Part shown: positions 16,766 to 25,347 of the stretch, piece after piece
Numbering within the stretch: position 1 is the stretch's first letter
Layout: every line of letters begins with the position of its first letter
Assembly (NCBI GenBank): GCA_902463835.1
Contig: CABQGZ010000003.1
Location: 1-28,718, forward strand
DNA from: an uncultured Lachnospiraceae bacterium
GTDB taxonomy: Bacteria > Bacillota > Clostridia > Lachnospirales > Lachnospiraceae
Length of the DNA stretch: 28,718 nucleotides
Direction: 5' to 3'
The notes under the pieces: generated by a model
Databases searched by the model: none
Told to the model about the DNA's origin: nothing
The model's input: the letters and a program-made list of their open reading frames with translations, nothing else
Position numbers and translations under genes: made by a program

Positions 16766-18331
16766 CTATTCGATCTTGCTGCTGTAGTCCTGGATGTAAT
16801 CCGGTATGGGATCCTCCCAGTTGCCGCCGATCTTGTTGTCCCAATCGCCTCCGAAGAGATCCTCCAGCTTGCGGACAACGATATTATCTACCATCACATC
16901 GCAGTCGCTTGTTCCGAAACCGATTCCGCCAAGGCCGATGACTGCCGTATTGCGATCGCCCTGATCCGTATAGGTCAAAAGCGGGGTCGCACCGTCATCG
17001 CAATACACCGAAATGGTATTGTCAAAGGCCTCCACTCTCCAGGTATGCCATTGGTCTGACACATACTCATATTTTGCAGTGGCCACCCGGGTTCCGCCCT
17101 TGGGGTTATCAATACTTGCGATCTTATAGATATTGATGGCGTTTCCGCCCTCCAGGGACACCAGATATCCGTAAAATCCGGACTGACGGTTCGCCTTGAA
17201 GCGGACATACAGATCCACCGTATAATTCTTGGCAAAATCATTGTTTGGCCCGAACTTCAGGTCAAAGGAGGTAGCGTAATCCGCCCATTTCTGATTGGGG
17301 AAGAAATACGTGCCGGTGGAGAAGTTACGCCTCCAGTATTGATTGCCGTCCTCCACCTCGAACATGGCGTTCTGTACCTCGCCGTCAATGGAATAATCAT
17401 TGGTCCAGATGGGATTGCTCACCGCATCATCCGGATCTTTATTTACCAGGCTTCCATCCGTAAAGGTCTCGCGGAACAGGATGCCCTCCGTCACTTCCGG
17501 ATCCGGTCTTACCGCCGGTTCATCCTTAGGGTCATCATCTCCGTCGTCTCCATCGCCTTCGCCCGGATCATAAGTAGAACCGTCCGGTCCCTCTACCACA
17601 ACACTGTAATCAGTAAAATCACAGCGGATGGTGGTCTCCTGATCCGTACTGTGAGCCGCCACGCCGGCATACACATCCTCGCCCATTACAACTGCGATAG
17701 GCTTCATCTTCACCCATTTATCGTTTCCGCACTTGAAGCTGGGTGTAAACAGGTTTCCTGCCTTTTCCAGCTTCAGCTGTACCGGATACTGTGTGATCGT
17801 ATACTGCTCTGTGGGTTTACATACGTTATTAGCCTTGTCACGGTATACCACCATGATCACACTGTCACGCATGTGAAGGTACACACCATTCGATCCCTTG
17901 TCATCTGTTCCACGGATTCCAACGCCGATCGATGCGTTGGGGTGGAGATCCTTTCCTTCTGTCTCTACCACCTGCCGCTCAAAGGTTCCCTGCACCGTGA
18001 GCCGGCTCTGGTCACCGTAAGACAATTTATATTTGTTGTACGCAAAGGTCAGGTTGTCATCATACTCCCACCATACAAAGGCGTTGGTACGAATGGAATA
18101 TTTCGATACATTTTCCTTATATTCCAGGCTTCCATCATACAGTATCTCTCCCTTGGGCTTATAGTTCTGGGAGAGCGGTGTTCCCGCATAGTTCGCCACC
18201 TTAAATGCCGGCGACTTCTCCTCATAAATTACGTCAAATGCCTTCGCGCGAATGGCAAAGGTTCCCACTGCAAGAACCGTCGCAAGGGCCAGCGAAGCGA
18301 TACCTATGATCTTTTTAGCTTTCCGTGCCAT
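16766..18331 (-). CDS. Secreted protein with two LamG-like beta-sandwich domains
   Basis: The product is 521 residues. The ATG at 18331 has GGAGG seven bases upstream and overlaps the end of the cohesin gene by 17 nt. It has a signal peptide (MARKAKKIIGIASLALATVL..., cleavage near AKA/FD, about 31), a first concanavalin-like domain (about 35-250, ending VYAGVAAHSTDQ), a very acidic linker rich in Gly/Asp/Glu (about 250-285), and a second concanavalin-like domain (about 290-490, with WHTWRVEAFDNTISVYCDD and a VMVDNIVVR final strand). Such folds often bind glycans. No catalytic motif, dockerin or anchor was seen. The C-terminus is acidic and Trp-containing (GGDWDNKIGGNWEDPIPDY), resembling the Trp repeat of the neighbouring cohesin protein. 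A carbohydrate-binding or glycan-presenting role is inferred. Confidence 0.65.
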   Translation of the reverse strand: MARKAKKIIGIASLALATVLAVGTFAIRAKAFDVIYEEKSPAFKVANYAGTPLSQNYKPKGEILYDGSLEYKENVSKYSIRTNAFVWWEYDDNLTFAYNKYKLSYGDQSRLTVQGTFERQVVETEGKDLHPNASIGVGIRGTDDKGSNGVYLHMRDSVIMVVYRDKANNVCKPTEQYTITQYPVQLKLEKAGNLFTPSFKCGNDKWVKMKPIAVVMGEDVYAGVAAHSTDQETTIRCDFTDYSVVVEGPDGSTYDPGEGDGDDGDDDPKDEPAVRPDPEVTEGILFRETFTDGSLVNKDPDDAVSNPIWTNDYSIDGEVQNAMFEVEDGNQYWRRNFSTGTYFFPNQKWADYATSFDLKFGPNNDFAKNYTVDLYVRFKANRQSGFYGYLVSLEGGNAINIYKIASIDNPKGGTRVATAKYEYVSDQWHTWRVEAFDNTISVYCDDGATPLLTYTDQGDRNTAVIGLGGIGFGTSDCDVMVDNIVVRKLEDLFGGDWDNKIGGNWEDPIPDYIQDYSSKIE

Positions 18332-20051
18332 ATTTCGCCCTCCTCTCCTGTTTCTTTTTCAAAATGAACTTTACAATCGTAGGAATCAAGTATAACAGTA
18401 CCGTTGTCAGAAGCATTACCAGCAAAATGATGGCAAAGGCATCTCCTACGGTCACGTTCACTTTTGTCTTTCTGCCGTCATTCTTAGAATTTTCTCCATT
18501 TTGGTTCGAATCTCCGCCAGGTGATAATCCATTCGGCGGCGTAACCACCTCGCCCGGAACTGTCACATCATCTCCCGGCAGCTCCGACCAGTTATCATCC
18601 GGCCAGTTGTCATCCGGCCAGTTATCCCCAGCGCCAGTACCATTTAAGGTACTCAGCAGTTCCATCAGATATTCATATTCGTTCAGGAGCTTTCCGCTTA
18701 CAGCAGGCTTCATGTTCTTGATCTCACTGATGGCGCTGTTGATGGCGTCAAGATCCTCCATTGTCACTTCATCCGGGCTCTTCATCAACAGATCCATGTA
18801 CTTGTCACGGAACCCGTTGTATGCCGCCGTCACTCCCGGTGTATCCGGTGTATTCTCAACCGCGATCTCCTCACATTTTTCTGCCAGTGCAAGGAGATGC
18901 TGATATTCCTTTGTCACTCTGCCGCGCCCCACATCATTCAATATGGTGTTATGAAAATCTATGGCGTCGGCAATCTTGCTCTGCAGCTGGCCGAATACAT
19001 TCTCATCCTCATAGGTGATGGAATCTACCGGCATATTCAGAATATCCTTATTATTTTCCAGGAATACCGGCACAAAGGTATCTGCGTAGCTTTCCGCGGA
19101 AGCCTTTTCCTCCAGCACCTTGACCGCTGCCTCCAGCTCCTTCAGATGATCGTATTCCGGTTTCAGAAGACTGCGGACATAGGATGATTTCTTCGTATAT
19201 TCCTTGATGGCCGCTGTGATGCCGGCCTTGTCCGCCAGCTTCACGGTCTCCGGTGTCGTGGAAGCGAATTCATTATAGTAATTATTTCGATAATCAGCCA
19301 GCTCCTGCTGTATCTTCGCCTCCGCATCGGCTTTTGCCTCCTCTTCCTTCAGCGCGTTGTATTTTTTCACCGCTGCGTTAAGAACATCTGCGTTAGAGAC
19401 CTGCTTTTTCTCCGCGGCACTGCATCGGCTGAACGCCTGCTGGGCATTGGTGATCAGATCCAGGCTCTCCTTGGAAGTGGTGATCGCATCCAGATTGATT
19501 TTTGCAATCTCATTTTCCGCGTTGATCACATTCTGGGATTTTGCTGCTGCCTTCACCTCCACAGAGGTATTTTTTCCTTTCTCTACCGCCACTGCATCCA
19601 TCTTGCTGTTGTATGCTTCGATATTGCTTACAGAAAACATTTTGTTTCCGCTGGCGGCCGTCTCCCGCACCCGCATCCGCAGACGGAAAACATCTCCCGG
19701 CTGTACAGACACATCGGAGAGTCCCCCTGCAATCCAGTTCACGGACAACCGATTGCCTTTTGTCCCGGCCATTGCCCCTTCCAGACTTGGGTCAAGTATC
19801 TCCAGCTTCTCCAGCACAAAGGTATTTCCCTCCATGTCGATATCCACCTGAAGGGCTGCAATACCCGCCGCTTCTGTCATTCTCAGTGTCAGCAGCACTT
19901 CACCGCCGTATACATAGGACGTCTTGTCAAAAGACATCTCGATCGCCGGCGTACCAGCCGCCAAAACACTGGTCGGCACGGTACACACGGAAAGAATCAT
20001 GCTAAGAATCAACATCCATACCAGGCCGCGTACTTTTCTTAAATGTTTCAT
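18315..20051 (-). CDS. Membrane-anchored cohesin-domain surface protein (mini-scaffoldin)
   Basis: The start is the ATG at 20051, five bases after AAAGGAGG; the in-frame codon at 20069 lacks a ribosome site. The product is 578 residues. Order: signal peptide (cleavage near VLA/AG, 31-32); a cohesin-like beta-sandwich (about 36-170, with YGGEVLLTLRM, GIAALQVDIDM, LSVNWIAGG and a VQPGDVFRLRMRVR strand); helical three-helix modules (about 180-480); a Trp-acidic repeat (DNWPD twice, then DNWSE); a Pro/Gly/Asn linker; a transmembrane segment (about 537-560); and a Lys/Arg-rich tail (KKKQERRAKYG). It would display one cohesin on the outer face of the membrane. Its operon encodes a dockerin protein, so the two are probable partners. 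The cohesin call is by fold pattern; a related CBM2/3-like sandwich is the alternative. Confidence 0.75.
   Translation of the reverse strand: MKHLRKVRGLVWMLILSMILSVCTVPTSVLAAGTPAIEMSFDKTSYVYGGEVLLTLRMTEAAGIAALQVDIDMEGNTFVLEKLEILDPSLEGAMAGTKGNRLSVNWIAGGLSDVSVQPGDVFRLRMRVRETAASGNKMFSVSNIEAYNSKMDAVAVEKGKNTSVEVKAAAKSQNVINAENEIAKINLDAITTSKESLDLITNAQQAFSRCSAAEKKQVSNADVLNAAVKKYNALKEEEAKADAEAKIQQELADYRNNYYNEFASTTPETVKLADKAGITAAIKEYTKKSSYVRSLLKPEYDHLKELEAAVKVLEEKASAESYADTFVPVFLENNKDILNMPVDSITYEDENVFGQLQSKIADAIDFHNTILNDVGRGRVTKEYQHLLALAEKCEEIAVENTPDTPGVTAAYNGFRDKYMDLLMKSPDEVTMEDLDAINSAISEIKNMKPAVSGKLLNEYEYLMELLSTLNGTGAGDNWPDDNWPDDNWSELPGDDVTVPGEVVTPPNGLSPGGDSNQNGENSKNDGRKTKVNVTVGDAFAIILLVMLLTTVLLYLIPTIVKFILKKKQERRAKYGTES
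18576..18630 (-). repeat. 15-bp tandem coding repeat (about three copies) in the cohesin-protein linker
   Basis: Two adjacent 15-bp units (18591-18605 and 18606-18620) differ by one base and are flanked by degenerate copies. They encode DNWPD repeats that end in DNWSE. The repeat sits between the helical region and the membrane anchor. Unit number could vary by slippage. Confidence 0.7.
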
Positions 20052-20081
20052 TATTTCCTCCTTTCCCACCGTTCCATTACA

Positions 20082-21620
20082 TTATTTTGAGGCCTTAAAT
20101 TCGTCTGCCTGCTTCTGCAATTCTTTCATGACGTCCTCATATCCTGCATTCTTATTCTTGTCGTTCAATTCCGTTACCATCTTATCCCCATCAGCCACGA
20201 CGCCGCTGTAGATGCTCTCCACGTATTCCGTGTTATTCTTGATAATCTGATTCAGCTTTGAATTGATGGTACTCAGATCGAAATTACAGCCATACAGAAC
20301 ATGCTTCTCCATCTTGTTGTAATCTTCCAGGTACACTTTCTTGGCGTATTCCTTATTGGCATCGGTGTAGGGCGCTACGTTGTACAGCCCCTGCATCATA
20401 TTGGCTACCATCCAGTTGGGAAGACCGTAGGAGACAGAAGCGCTGCCCTGTCCGTTGTATTCAAAGGCTTTGATATTTCCCTTTTCCTGATCCAGCACCT
20501 CATAATGCTCGTCCTTGATCCCGTAGGCCATCAGATTAATGATCTCCTCGCCCTCCTGGGAATTGATCAGATCCAGAAACTGCATGGCGCGTTCCGGGTG
20601 CTCTGACGTGAAGGGAATGGACCAGTAGCTCTTATTCTCTCCAATGTTGGTTACCACCTTCTTGGTGTCCGGATTATCCAGAATAAGCGTATCGGTGGTC
20701 TCAGTATCTGCGCCTTTGATGATGCCGGTCTGTGCATCCGCGTTGATATAGCTTCCCAGCGTACCATACAGCTTATCCGACCACTGTCCGGTCAGAATGT
20801 CCTTGGATACCCAGCCCTTCGCAGCCGCGTTCTTCATAAAGTCGCACAAATACTTGAATTCATCCGTAGCATAGAAGTCAATGATCTGACCACTGTCAGA
20901 ATTGTCATAACAGAATCCGGAATTTTTCCCACCCACAAAGTTATATCCCCGTTTTGCGATTTCAAGCAGTGTCAGGCTGGCAATGGATTGGCAGCTCACG
21001 CCCGCGGCCTCCGCTTTCTCAAGACCAGCGGTGAGAATAGACCAGAAATTAGCCGTGGTCTTATCGGAAGACCATGCTTCATCCTTCAGTGCCTGCATGT
21101 CAATATAGGGCACTACCTCTTTGAATATCTTCAGGGCAGCGCTGTTGTTCACGTGATACTGAATATTCGGGATGGCATAGAGTTCACCCTGAATGGTGGC
21201 GTTGTCATAAGAGTACCAGTATTCCTTCTGAAGCTTCTGGATATTGGAACCGTATTCCTTCACCAGGTCATTCAGTCCCTTGTAGGACTTCTTGGACACT
21301 TCCTCTTCTAACACTGCCACATAGCCGGAGTGAGCTATATCAATAGGCTTCTGTGTAGACATCCACAAGGGCCACTTCTCTGCCATGCTGGCATCCATCA
21401 AAAACTCCACCTTGGTATTCGGCAGAAGTGTTTCCAGCTTCTTATTAATCTCATTCACAACCTTGACTGTGTCCTTCTGCTCCGCCGCCGGAATGGCGAT
21501 CACCAGGGTGACTTCCTGATCCGGATCATCTTTGCCGGTTCCGCCTTCTTTGCTCCCACAGCCGGTCAGCGCGGTGGTAGCCATCGCCAGTATCAACAGG
21601 AAACTTAAAACTTTTTTCAT
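20082..21620 (-). CDS. Sugar ABC transporter substrate-binding lipoprotein (LplA-like, DUF3502 C-terminus)
   Basis: The product is 512 residues from the ATG at 21620, which has AAGGAGG nine bases upstream; a TTG at 21629 is a poorer start. The signal is lipoprotein type (MKKVLSFLLILAMATTALTG, then Cys21). The mature protein has the family-1 solute-binding layout, and the C-terminal third (from MQFLDLINSQEGEEIINLMA, through GLPNWMVANMMQGLYNVAPY) matches the DUF3502 region found in LplA-type binding proteins. It captures oligosaccharide outside the cell for the two permeases encoded upstream. Its place between the permeases and the cohesin protein ties surface degradation to uptake. The ligand is unknown. 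Confidence 0.9.
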   Translation of the reverse strand: MKKVLSFLLILAMATTALTGCGSKEGGTGKDDPDQEVTLVIAIPAAEQKDTVKVVNEINKKLETLLPNTKVEFLMDASMAEKWPLWMSTQKPIDIAHSGYVAVLEEEVSKKSYKGLNDLVKEYGSNIQKLQKEYWYSYDNATIQGELYAIPNIQYHVNNSAALKIFKEVVPYIDMQALKDEAWSSDKTTANFWSILTAGLEKAEAAGVSCQSIASLTLLEIAKRGYNFVGGKNSGFCYDNSDSGQIIDFYATDEFKYLCDFMKNAAAKGWVSKDILTGQWSDKLYGTLGSYINADAQTGIIKGADTETTDTLILDNPDTKKVVTNIGENKSYWSIPFTSEHPERAMQFLDLINSQEGEEIINLMAYGIKDEHYEVLDQEKGNIKAFEYNGQGSASVSYGLPNWMVANMMQGLYNVAPYTDANKEYAKKVYLEDYNKMEKHVLYGCNFDLSTINSKLNQIIKNNTEYVESIYSGVVADGDKMVTELNDKNKNAGYEDVMKELQKQADEFKASK

Positions 21621-21651
21621 CTCAAACAACCTCCTTAATCATTATTTTCTG

Positions 21652-22533
21652 TTACCCTTTGACCGCTCCTACCGTCAGCCCTTTGGAGAAGAACTTCTGG
21701 AAGAACGGGAAGATCAACAACATCGGTATTACGGTCAGAAGCACCAGCGCAAACTTCATGGTCTCCGTAGGGATCTCTGACGCCTTCATTCCCATAATCA
21801 GTAAATTTTGTTTCATCACCTCAGCATCCTTGGATATCAGCTGTATGTAATACTCCAGGGTATACATACGCGAATCTGAGATATAGTACATGCTGGTGGT
21901 AAAGTCCGTCCAAAGCCCCCTTACGCCCAGGAAGAACTGGGTGGCAAACAGCACCTTTGTAAGAGGCACGGATATCCGTAAGAACAGCTGCATCTGGGAC
22001 GCTCCGTCGATCTCCGCGCTCTCCACAATGGATTGCGGAACCTGTTGAAAGAAGGAGCGGAACAGGAACACCGAGAAGCCGGACACAGCCGGAACCAGGT
22101 AGACCAGCCACGAATTCTCCAGATGGTAAAGCTGTGTTCTCACCATATAGGTAGGAATCAGACCTGCATTGAAAAACATGGTAATCAGCAGCAGGACATT
22201 GATAAATTTCTTTAATACAAATTCCTTTCGCGAGAGAGCATATCCCAGAAGCGCCTGTATCAGTACGCTGAAAAAGGTCTGGCCAAAGGAATATACCACC
22301 GTTGCAAAGGTAGAATACAGCAGCTGGGACGGCTCTTTAAAGATATATCGAAAGGCCTCCACAGATGCATGAAGAGGGTAAACCGCATATCCGAACTGCT
22401 GGATATCCGCCTCGGAAGAAAATGCGTTCGCTATGATCAGCCATACCGGGAACAGCGATACAAAGGACAATATGATAAAAATCAAATGATTCACACAGGT
22501 GAATGCATTTATTTTTCTTTTTTTCTTAAACAT
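21652..22533 (-). CDS. CUT1 carbohydrate ABC permease (LplC/YtcP type)
   Basis: This 293-residue permease has six predicted membrane segments and the EAA loop around VESAEIDGASQMQLFLRI with the following SVPL. The C-terminal ending FFSKGLTVGAVKG is typical of this permease class. It follows the other permease gene by 14 nt, with AAGGGGGAA as a modest ribosome site. It forms the channel heterodimer of the importer. No ATPase gene accompanies the set, as usual for Firmicutes CUT1 systems that share one MsmX/UgpC-type ATPase encoded elsewhere. Confidence 0.92.
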   Translation of the reverse strand: MFKKKRKINAFTCVNHLIFIILSFVSLFPVWLIIANAFSSEADIQQFGYAVYPLHASVEAFRYIFKEPSQLLYSTFATVVYSFGQTFFSVLIQALLGYALSRKEFVLKKFINVLLLITMFFNAGLIPTYMVRTQLYHLENSWLVYLVPAVSGFSVFLFRSFFQQVPQSIVESAEIDGASQMQLFLRISVPLTKVLFATQFFLGVRGLWTDFTTSMYYISDSRMYTLEYYIQLISKDAEVMKQNLLIMGMKASEIPTETMKFALVLLTVIPMLLIFPFFQKFFSKGLTVGAVKG

Positions 22534-22547
22534 CTGTCTATTCCCCC

Positions 22548-23468
22548 TTACAATAACGAACTATCCGGATCAATCTTCTTAACTACGGCATTCACAAGCA
22601 GCGTTGCAATGGTGGTCACAACTCCGGTGAACAGTCCCAGCGCCGTGGTAGTACCGATATCCGCACTCATCAAGCCGCGATATGTGTAGGTGGACAACAC
22701 ATCCGTAACAGAATAAAGTGCCGAGGAATCCATCGGAACGGAATAGAACAGACCGAACGGAGATTCCAGTATCTTGCCCAGATCCAGGATCAGGAAGATG
22801 CAGATGGTGGGCGTAATGGACGGCAGCATCACCTTCCGGATCTTCCACCACCTGGACGCCCCATCCAGATCAGCCGCCTCAAACAGGGATTCGTCAATGT
22901 TCATCAGCGCGCCGTAGTAATAAATGGATTTGATTCCCGCACCGAACCATATCTGAATCATCACCAGCAGGAAGGGCCAATAGCCCGGCGTAGTATACCA
23001 GGACACCGTCTCCCCGCCGAAATGCTCCAGCAGCCGGTTCACAAGGCCATATTCGCTGTTCAGGAAGATATTCACAATGTAGGATATAATTACATAGGAC
23101 AGCAAATACGGCACAATAATATTCTTTTGGTAGAACCTGGACGCCCTTTTTGATTTTACAAAGAAGAGCAATACCGCCAGCGCAATACTTACAACAACAA
23201 TCAGCACCGTCTGCGCCACGTGGTAAGCAACGGTATTTCCGATGGTACGCACAATGTCGCCGCTGGCAAATATGTACTTGAAATTCTCAAGCCCCAACCA
23301 GGGACTGCCGAAAATGCCATCCGCATAATTAAAATCCTCAAAGGCCAGCACCAGTCCGAACATAGGCACATAATTGAACATGATCAGGACGATCAACGCC
23401 GGCAGTGACATCAGGATCAGCGGGATATTCTTTTTTATCAGCTCTCTTCTTCTCACACTTTTATTCAT
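22548..23468 (-). CDS. CUT1 carbohydrate ABC permease (LplB type)
   Basis: The permease is 306 residues from the ATG at 23468 (MNKSVRRRELIKKNIPLILM), my preferred start. GTG 23480 and ATG 23477 are in frame but sit almost on the GAGAG ribosome-like site. It has six membrane segments, the family motif MFNYVPMFGLVLAFEDFNYA near the N-terminus, and an EAA loop EAADLDGASRWWKIRKVMLP. The frame begins a few bases after the stop of the GLUG-protein gene, so the surface protein and importer are co-translated. It pairs with the LplC-type permease encoded next. Confidence 0.92.
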   Translation of the reverse strand: MNKSVRRRELIKKNIPLILMSLPALIVLIMFNYVPMFGLVLAFEDFNYADGIFGSPWLGLENFKYIFASGDIVRTIGNTVAYHVAQTVLIVVVSIALAVLLFFVKSKRASRFYQKNIIVPYLLSYVIISYIVNIFLNSEYGLVNRLLEHFGGETVSWYTTPGYWPFLLVMIQIWFGAGIKSIYYYGALMNIDESLFEAADLDGASRWWKIRKVMLPSITPTICIFLILDLGKILESPFGLFYSVPMDSSALYSVTDVLSTYTYRGLMSADIGTTTALGLFTGVVTTIATLLVNAVVKKIDPDSSLL

Positions 23469-23483
23469 GTATCTCATCACTCT

Positions 23484-25289
23484 CTAATTCTTTGTTTCTT
23501 CTTTTCCAACATTCCCGCGCTTTATTTTGCGTGACAATCCTACAAAGGACACGATATTGAATATCACACCGGAGAGTACAAGCAGACCGCAGATACTGAT
23601 CACGATAATCTGCCACATGGTGAATGTATCGCCCACTTCCACGTCCACAGAATCTGTATTCTGCAATTCCTTCGCAAAGGCATATGCGTCTTCAATCTTT
23701 TTCACATACTCAGCATCTATCTCCGCCTTGATCTCCGCATCGATAAAGCTGTAGTCATCCCAGATTGCCAAAATTCCTTCCACCTGATCCCCGGTAAGCT
23801 CTTCCACCTCCGGCAGTGCTTTTACCCGTGTGATCATATCGTTCACCAGCAGAAGGGAAACCTTATAACGTACGTTGTATAATTTGGAAGCCAGTTCGCT
23901 GTCAAAGTCATCCTTTTCGCCTGTGCTCAAGGCCTCATAGGCGCTGTATGCTTTCATTACATCCGCCTTCAGATCCAGTGTAATACCGCTTGCGTCTTCC
24001 GGATCCGGCAGAGCCTCTATCATTGCTGCCACTTCGGTAGCTGCGGCAGATACGGTGGGCTCCTGTGCTGCGCCATCACCGTCTCCCGGCGTCTGGGTGG
24101 TTCCGTTGCCGCCTTCATTGCCAGGCTGCCCGGTCTGTCCGTCATTGCCGGTGTTGCCGCCGCCCATTCCCGGCTGGTATGCGCCTGCATCCGCGATACC
24201 GATGCTCACCAGTCTGGGCGTATTGCCGGAGGCATCCCAGTTGCCGCCGTTTAAGGTACCCTTGATAGTTCCCATATCTGTGGCCGTAAAATCCGGCATG
24301 CTGTCGCCGCTCGTATTAAAGCAGTTGGAAACATTGTAGCTTCCCCACTTGCTGACATTCATCGCGCTGGTAACAGAACCGGTAGCATAGCAATTTTTCA
24401 TTCTGGAGCCTGTACTCTCACGGCAGGTCACAAAGTTGGTGGCGTCCTCCTTGGCACATCCCGCAGAACCGGTTGCGTAACAGTCCGCAATGGTGGTGGA
24501 GCCGCAAACCGCGCCGATGAAGCTGGCTGCTGAGCTCTGTCCGCCCTGTACATTTCCAGTGGCGAAGCAGGAGCTGATGTTGCAGTTCTTTGCCATACCG
24601 ATCAGCCCGCCTACATTCCAGCAGCCGATGGTTACGGCATCTGCTGTACTGTAGCAGTTCTTGATCTTGCAGGATTCCGCGCTTCCGATAAGACCGCCCA
24701 GATTATTGGGCTTTCCGCCAGCGTTTCCGCTTGTTCCACAATTGGATACGCTGGTATTCTTGGCAGTGCCAATAAGAATTCCGGTAGCCATCTCATCCAT
24801 TCCCGGTTTATAGTTGCCCCAGGCAACACCGCCGGTATTATCTCCAAAGTTATTATTTGTGACGTTTGCATTCAGAATGTAGATTCCGGAGATGGATGCT
24901 CCGCTGGTGGCGCCAAAGAGACCGCCTTCCCATTTGTTTTTGTTCTCTGCGGCATATGCGCTCTCCCCGATTGTCTGATTGAGATTCTTGATCACATACT
25001 TTGGCGTCTTATCTCCATTCAGCTGGCAGACAAAGCTTCCCGTGAAAGGGGCGTCCAGACGGCCGATGGGCTTGAAATCAACACCGCTAAGATCGATGGT
25101 GTCCATCAACCGGTAATGGGCATTGGGGTTATCCCTCATTCCCTGAAGCTGCTCCGCGTTGGTGACAAGATAGGGATCGGACTTGGTTCCGCTTCCGCTG
25201 TAGCTTGCCGCCTTCACCTCCATAGAAGCTGGCACAGCCAGAATCGCCGCCATGACAAGCGACAATACGATTGAAACTAATTTTTTCAT
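23484..25289 (-). CDS. Membrane-anchored GLUG-repeat beta-helix surface protein
   Basis: The product is 601 residues. The ATG at 25289 has GAGGAGG six bases upstream. Order: signal peptide (cleavage near VKA/AS, about 27); a beta-helical region (about 35-345) with repeated GLUG-type motifs such as GGLIGSAESCKIKNCYSTAD and GGLIGMAKNCNISSCFATGN; a Gly/Asn/Gln-rich linker (about 370-410); a helical module (about 415-545); a VEVGDTF stretch; a transmembrane segment (about 553-578); and a basic tail (SRKIKRGN). It resembles adhesin or glycan-binding surface proteins. Enzymatic activity is not evident. It is the first gene of the long operon, directly before the CUT1 permeases, which suggests a surface receptor for the substrate. 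Helical module and anchor resemble those of the cohesin protein. Confidence 0.8.
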   Translation of the reverse strand: MKKLVSIVLSLVMAAILAVPASMEVKAASYSGSGTKSDPYLVTNAEQLQGMRDNPNAHYRLMDTIDLSGVDFKPIGRLDAPFTGSFVCQLNGDKTPKYVIKNLNQTIGESAYAAENKNKWEGGLFGATSGASISGIYILNANVTNNNFGDNTGGVAWGNYKPGMDEMATGILIGTAKNTSVSNCGTSGNAGGKPNNLGGLIGSAESCKIKNCYSTADAVTIGCWNVGGLIGMAKNCNISSCFATGNVQGGQSSAASFIGAVCGSTTIADCYATGSAGCAKEDATNFVTCRESTGSRMKNCYATGSVTSAMNVSKWGSYNVSNCFNTSGDSMPDFTATDMGTIKGTLNGGNWDASGNTPRLVSIGIADAGAYQPGMGGGNTGNDGQTGQPGNEGGNGTTQTPGDGDGAAQEPTVSAAATEVAAMIEALPDPEDASGITLDLKADVMKAYSAYEALSTGEKDDFDSELASKLYNVRYKVSLLLVNDMITRVKALPEVEELTGDQVEGILAIWDDYSFIDAEIKAEIDAEYVKKIEDAYAFAKELQNTDSVDVEVGDTFTMWQIIVISICGLLVLSGVIFNIVSFVGLSRKIKRGNVGKEETKN

Positions 25290-25318
25290 TTCGAACCTCC
25301 TCGATTTTAATTAATGCC

Positions 25319-25347
25319 AAAATATCATAAAAAAATGAATGTTTCAA
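25319..25347 (-). promoter_or_regulatory. Promoter of the surface/CUT1 operon (extended -10)
   Basis: On the minus strand TTGAAA (25347-25342) is followed by a 17-bp spacer and TATTTT (25324-25319), with TG-A before the -10 as an extended -10. The predicted start of transcription near 25312 gives a leader of about 23 nt that contains the GAGGAGG site. Confidence 0.7.

Noticed and set aside
17339..18367. Plus-strand frame of 342 codons opposite the LamG gene
   Set aside because: It has no ribosome site or family motif and lies fully opposite a well-supported secreted protein.
18576..18630. CRISPR-like repeat
   Set aside because: The units are 15 bp, directly adjacent without spacers, and in frame inside a coding linker.
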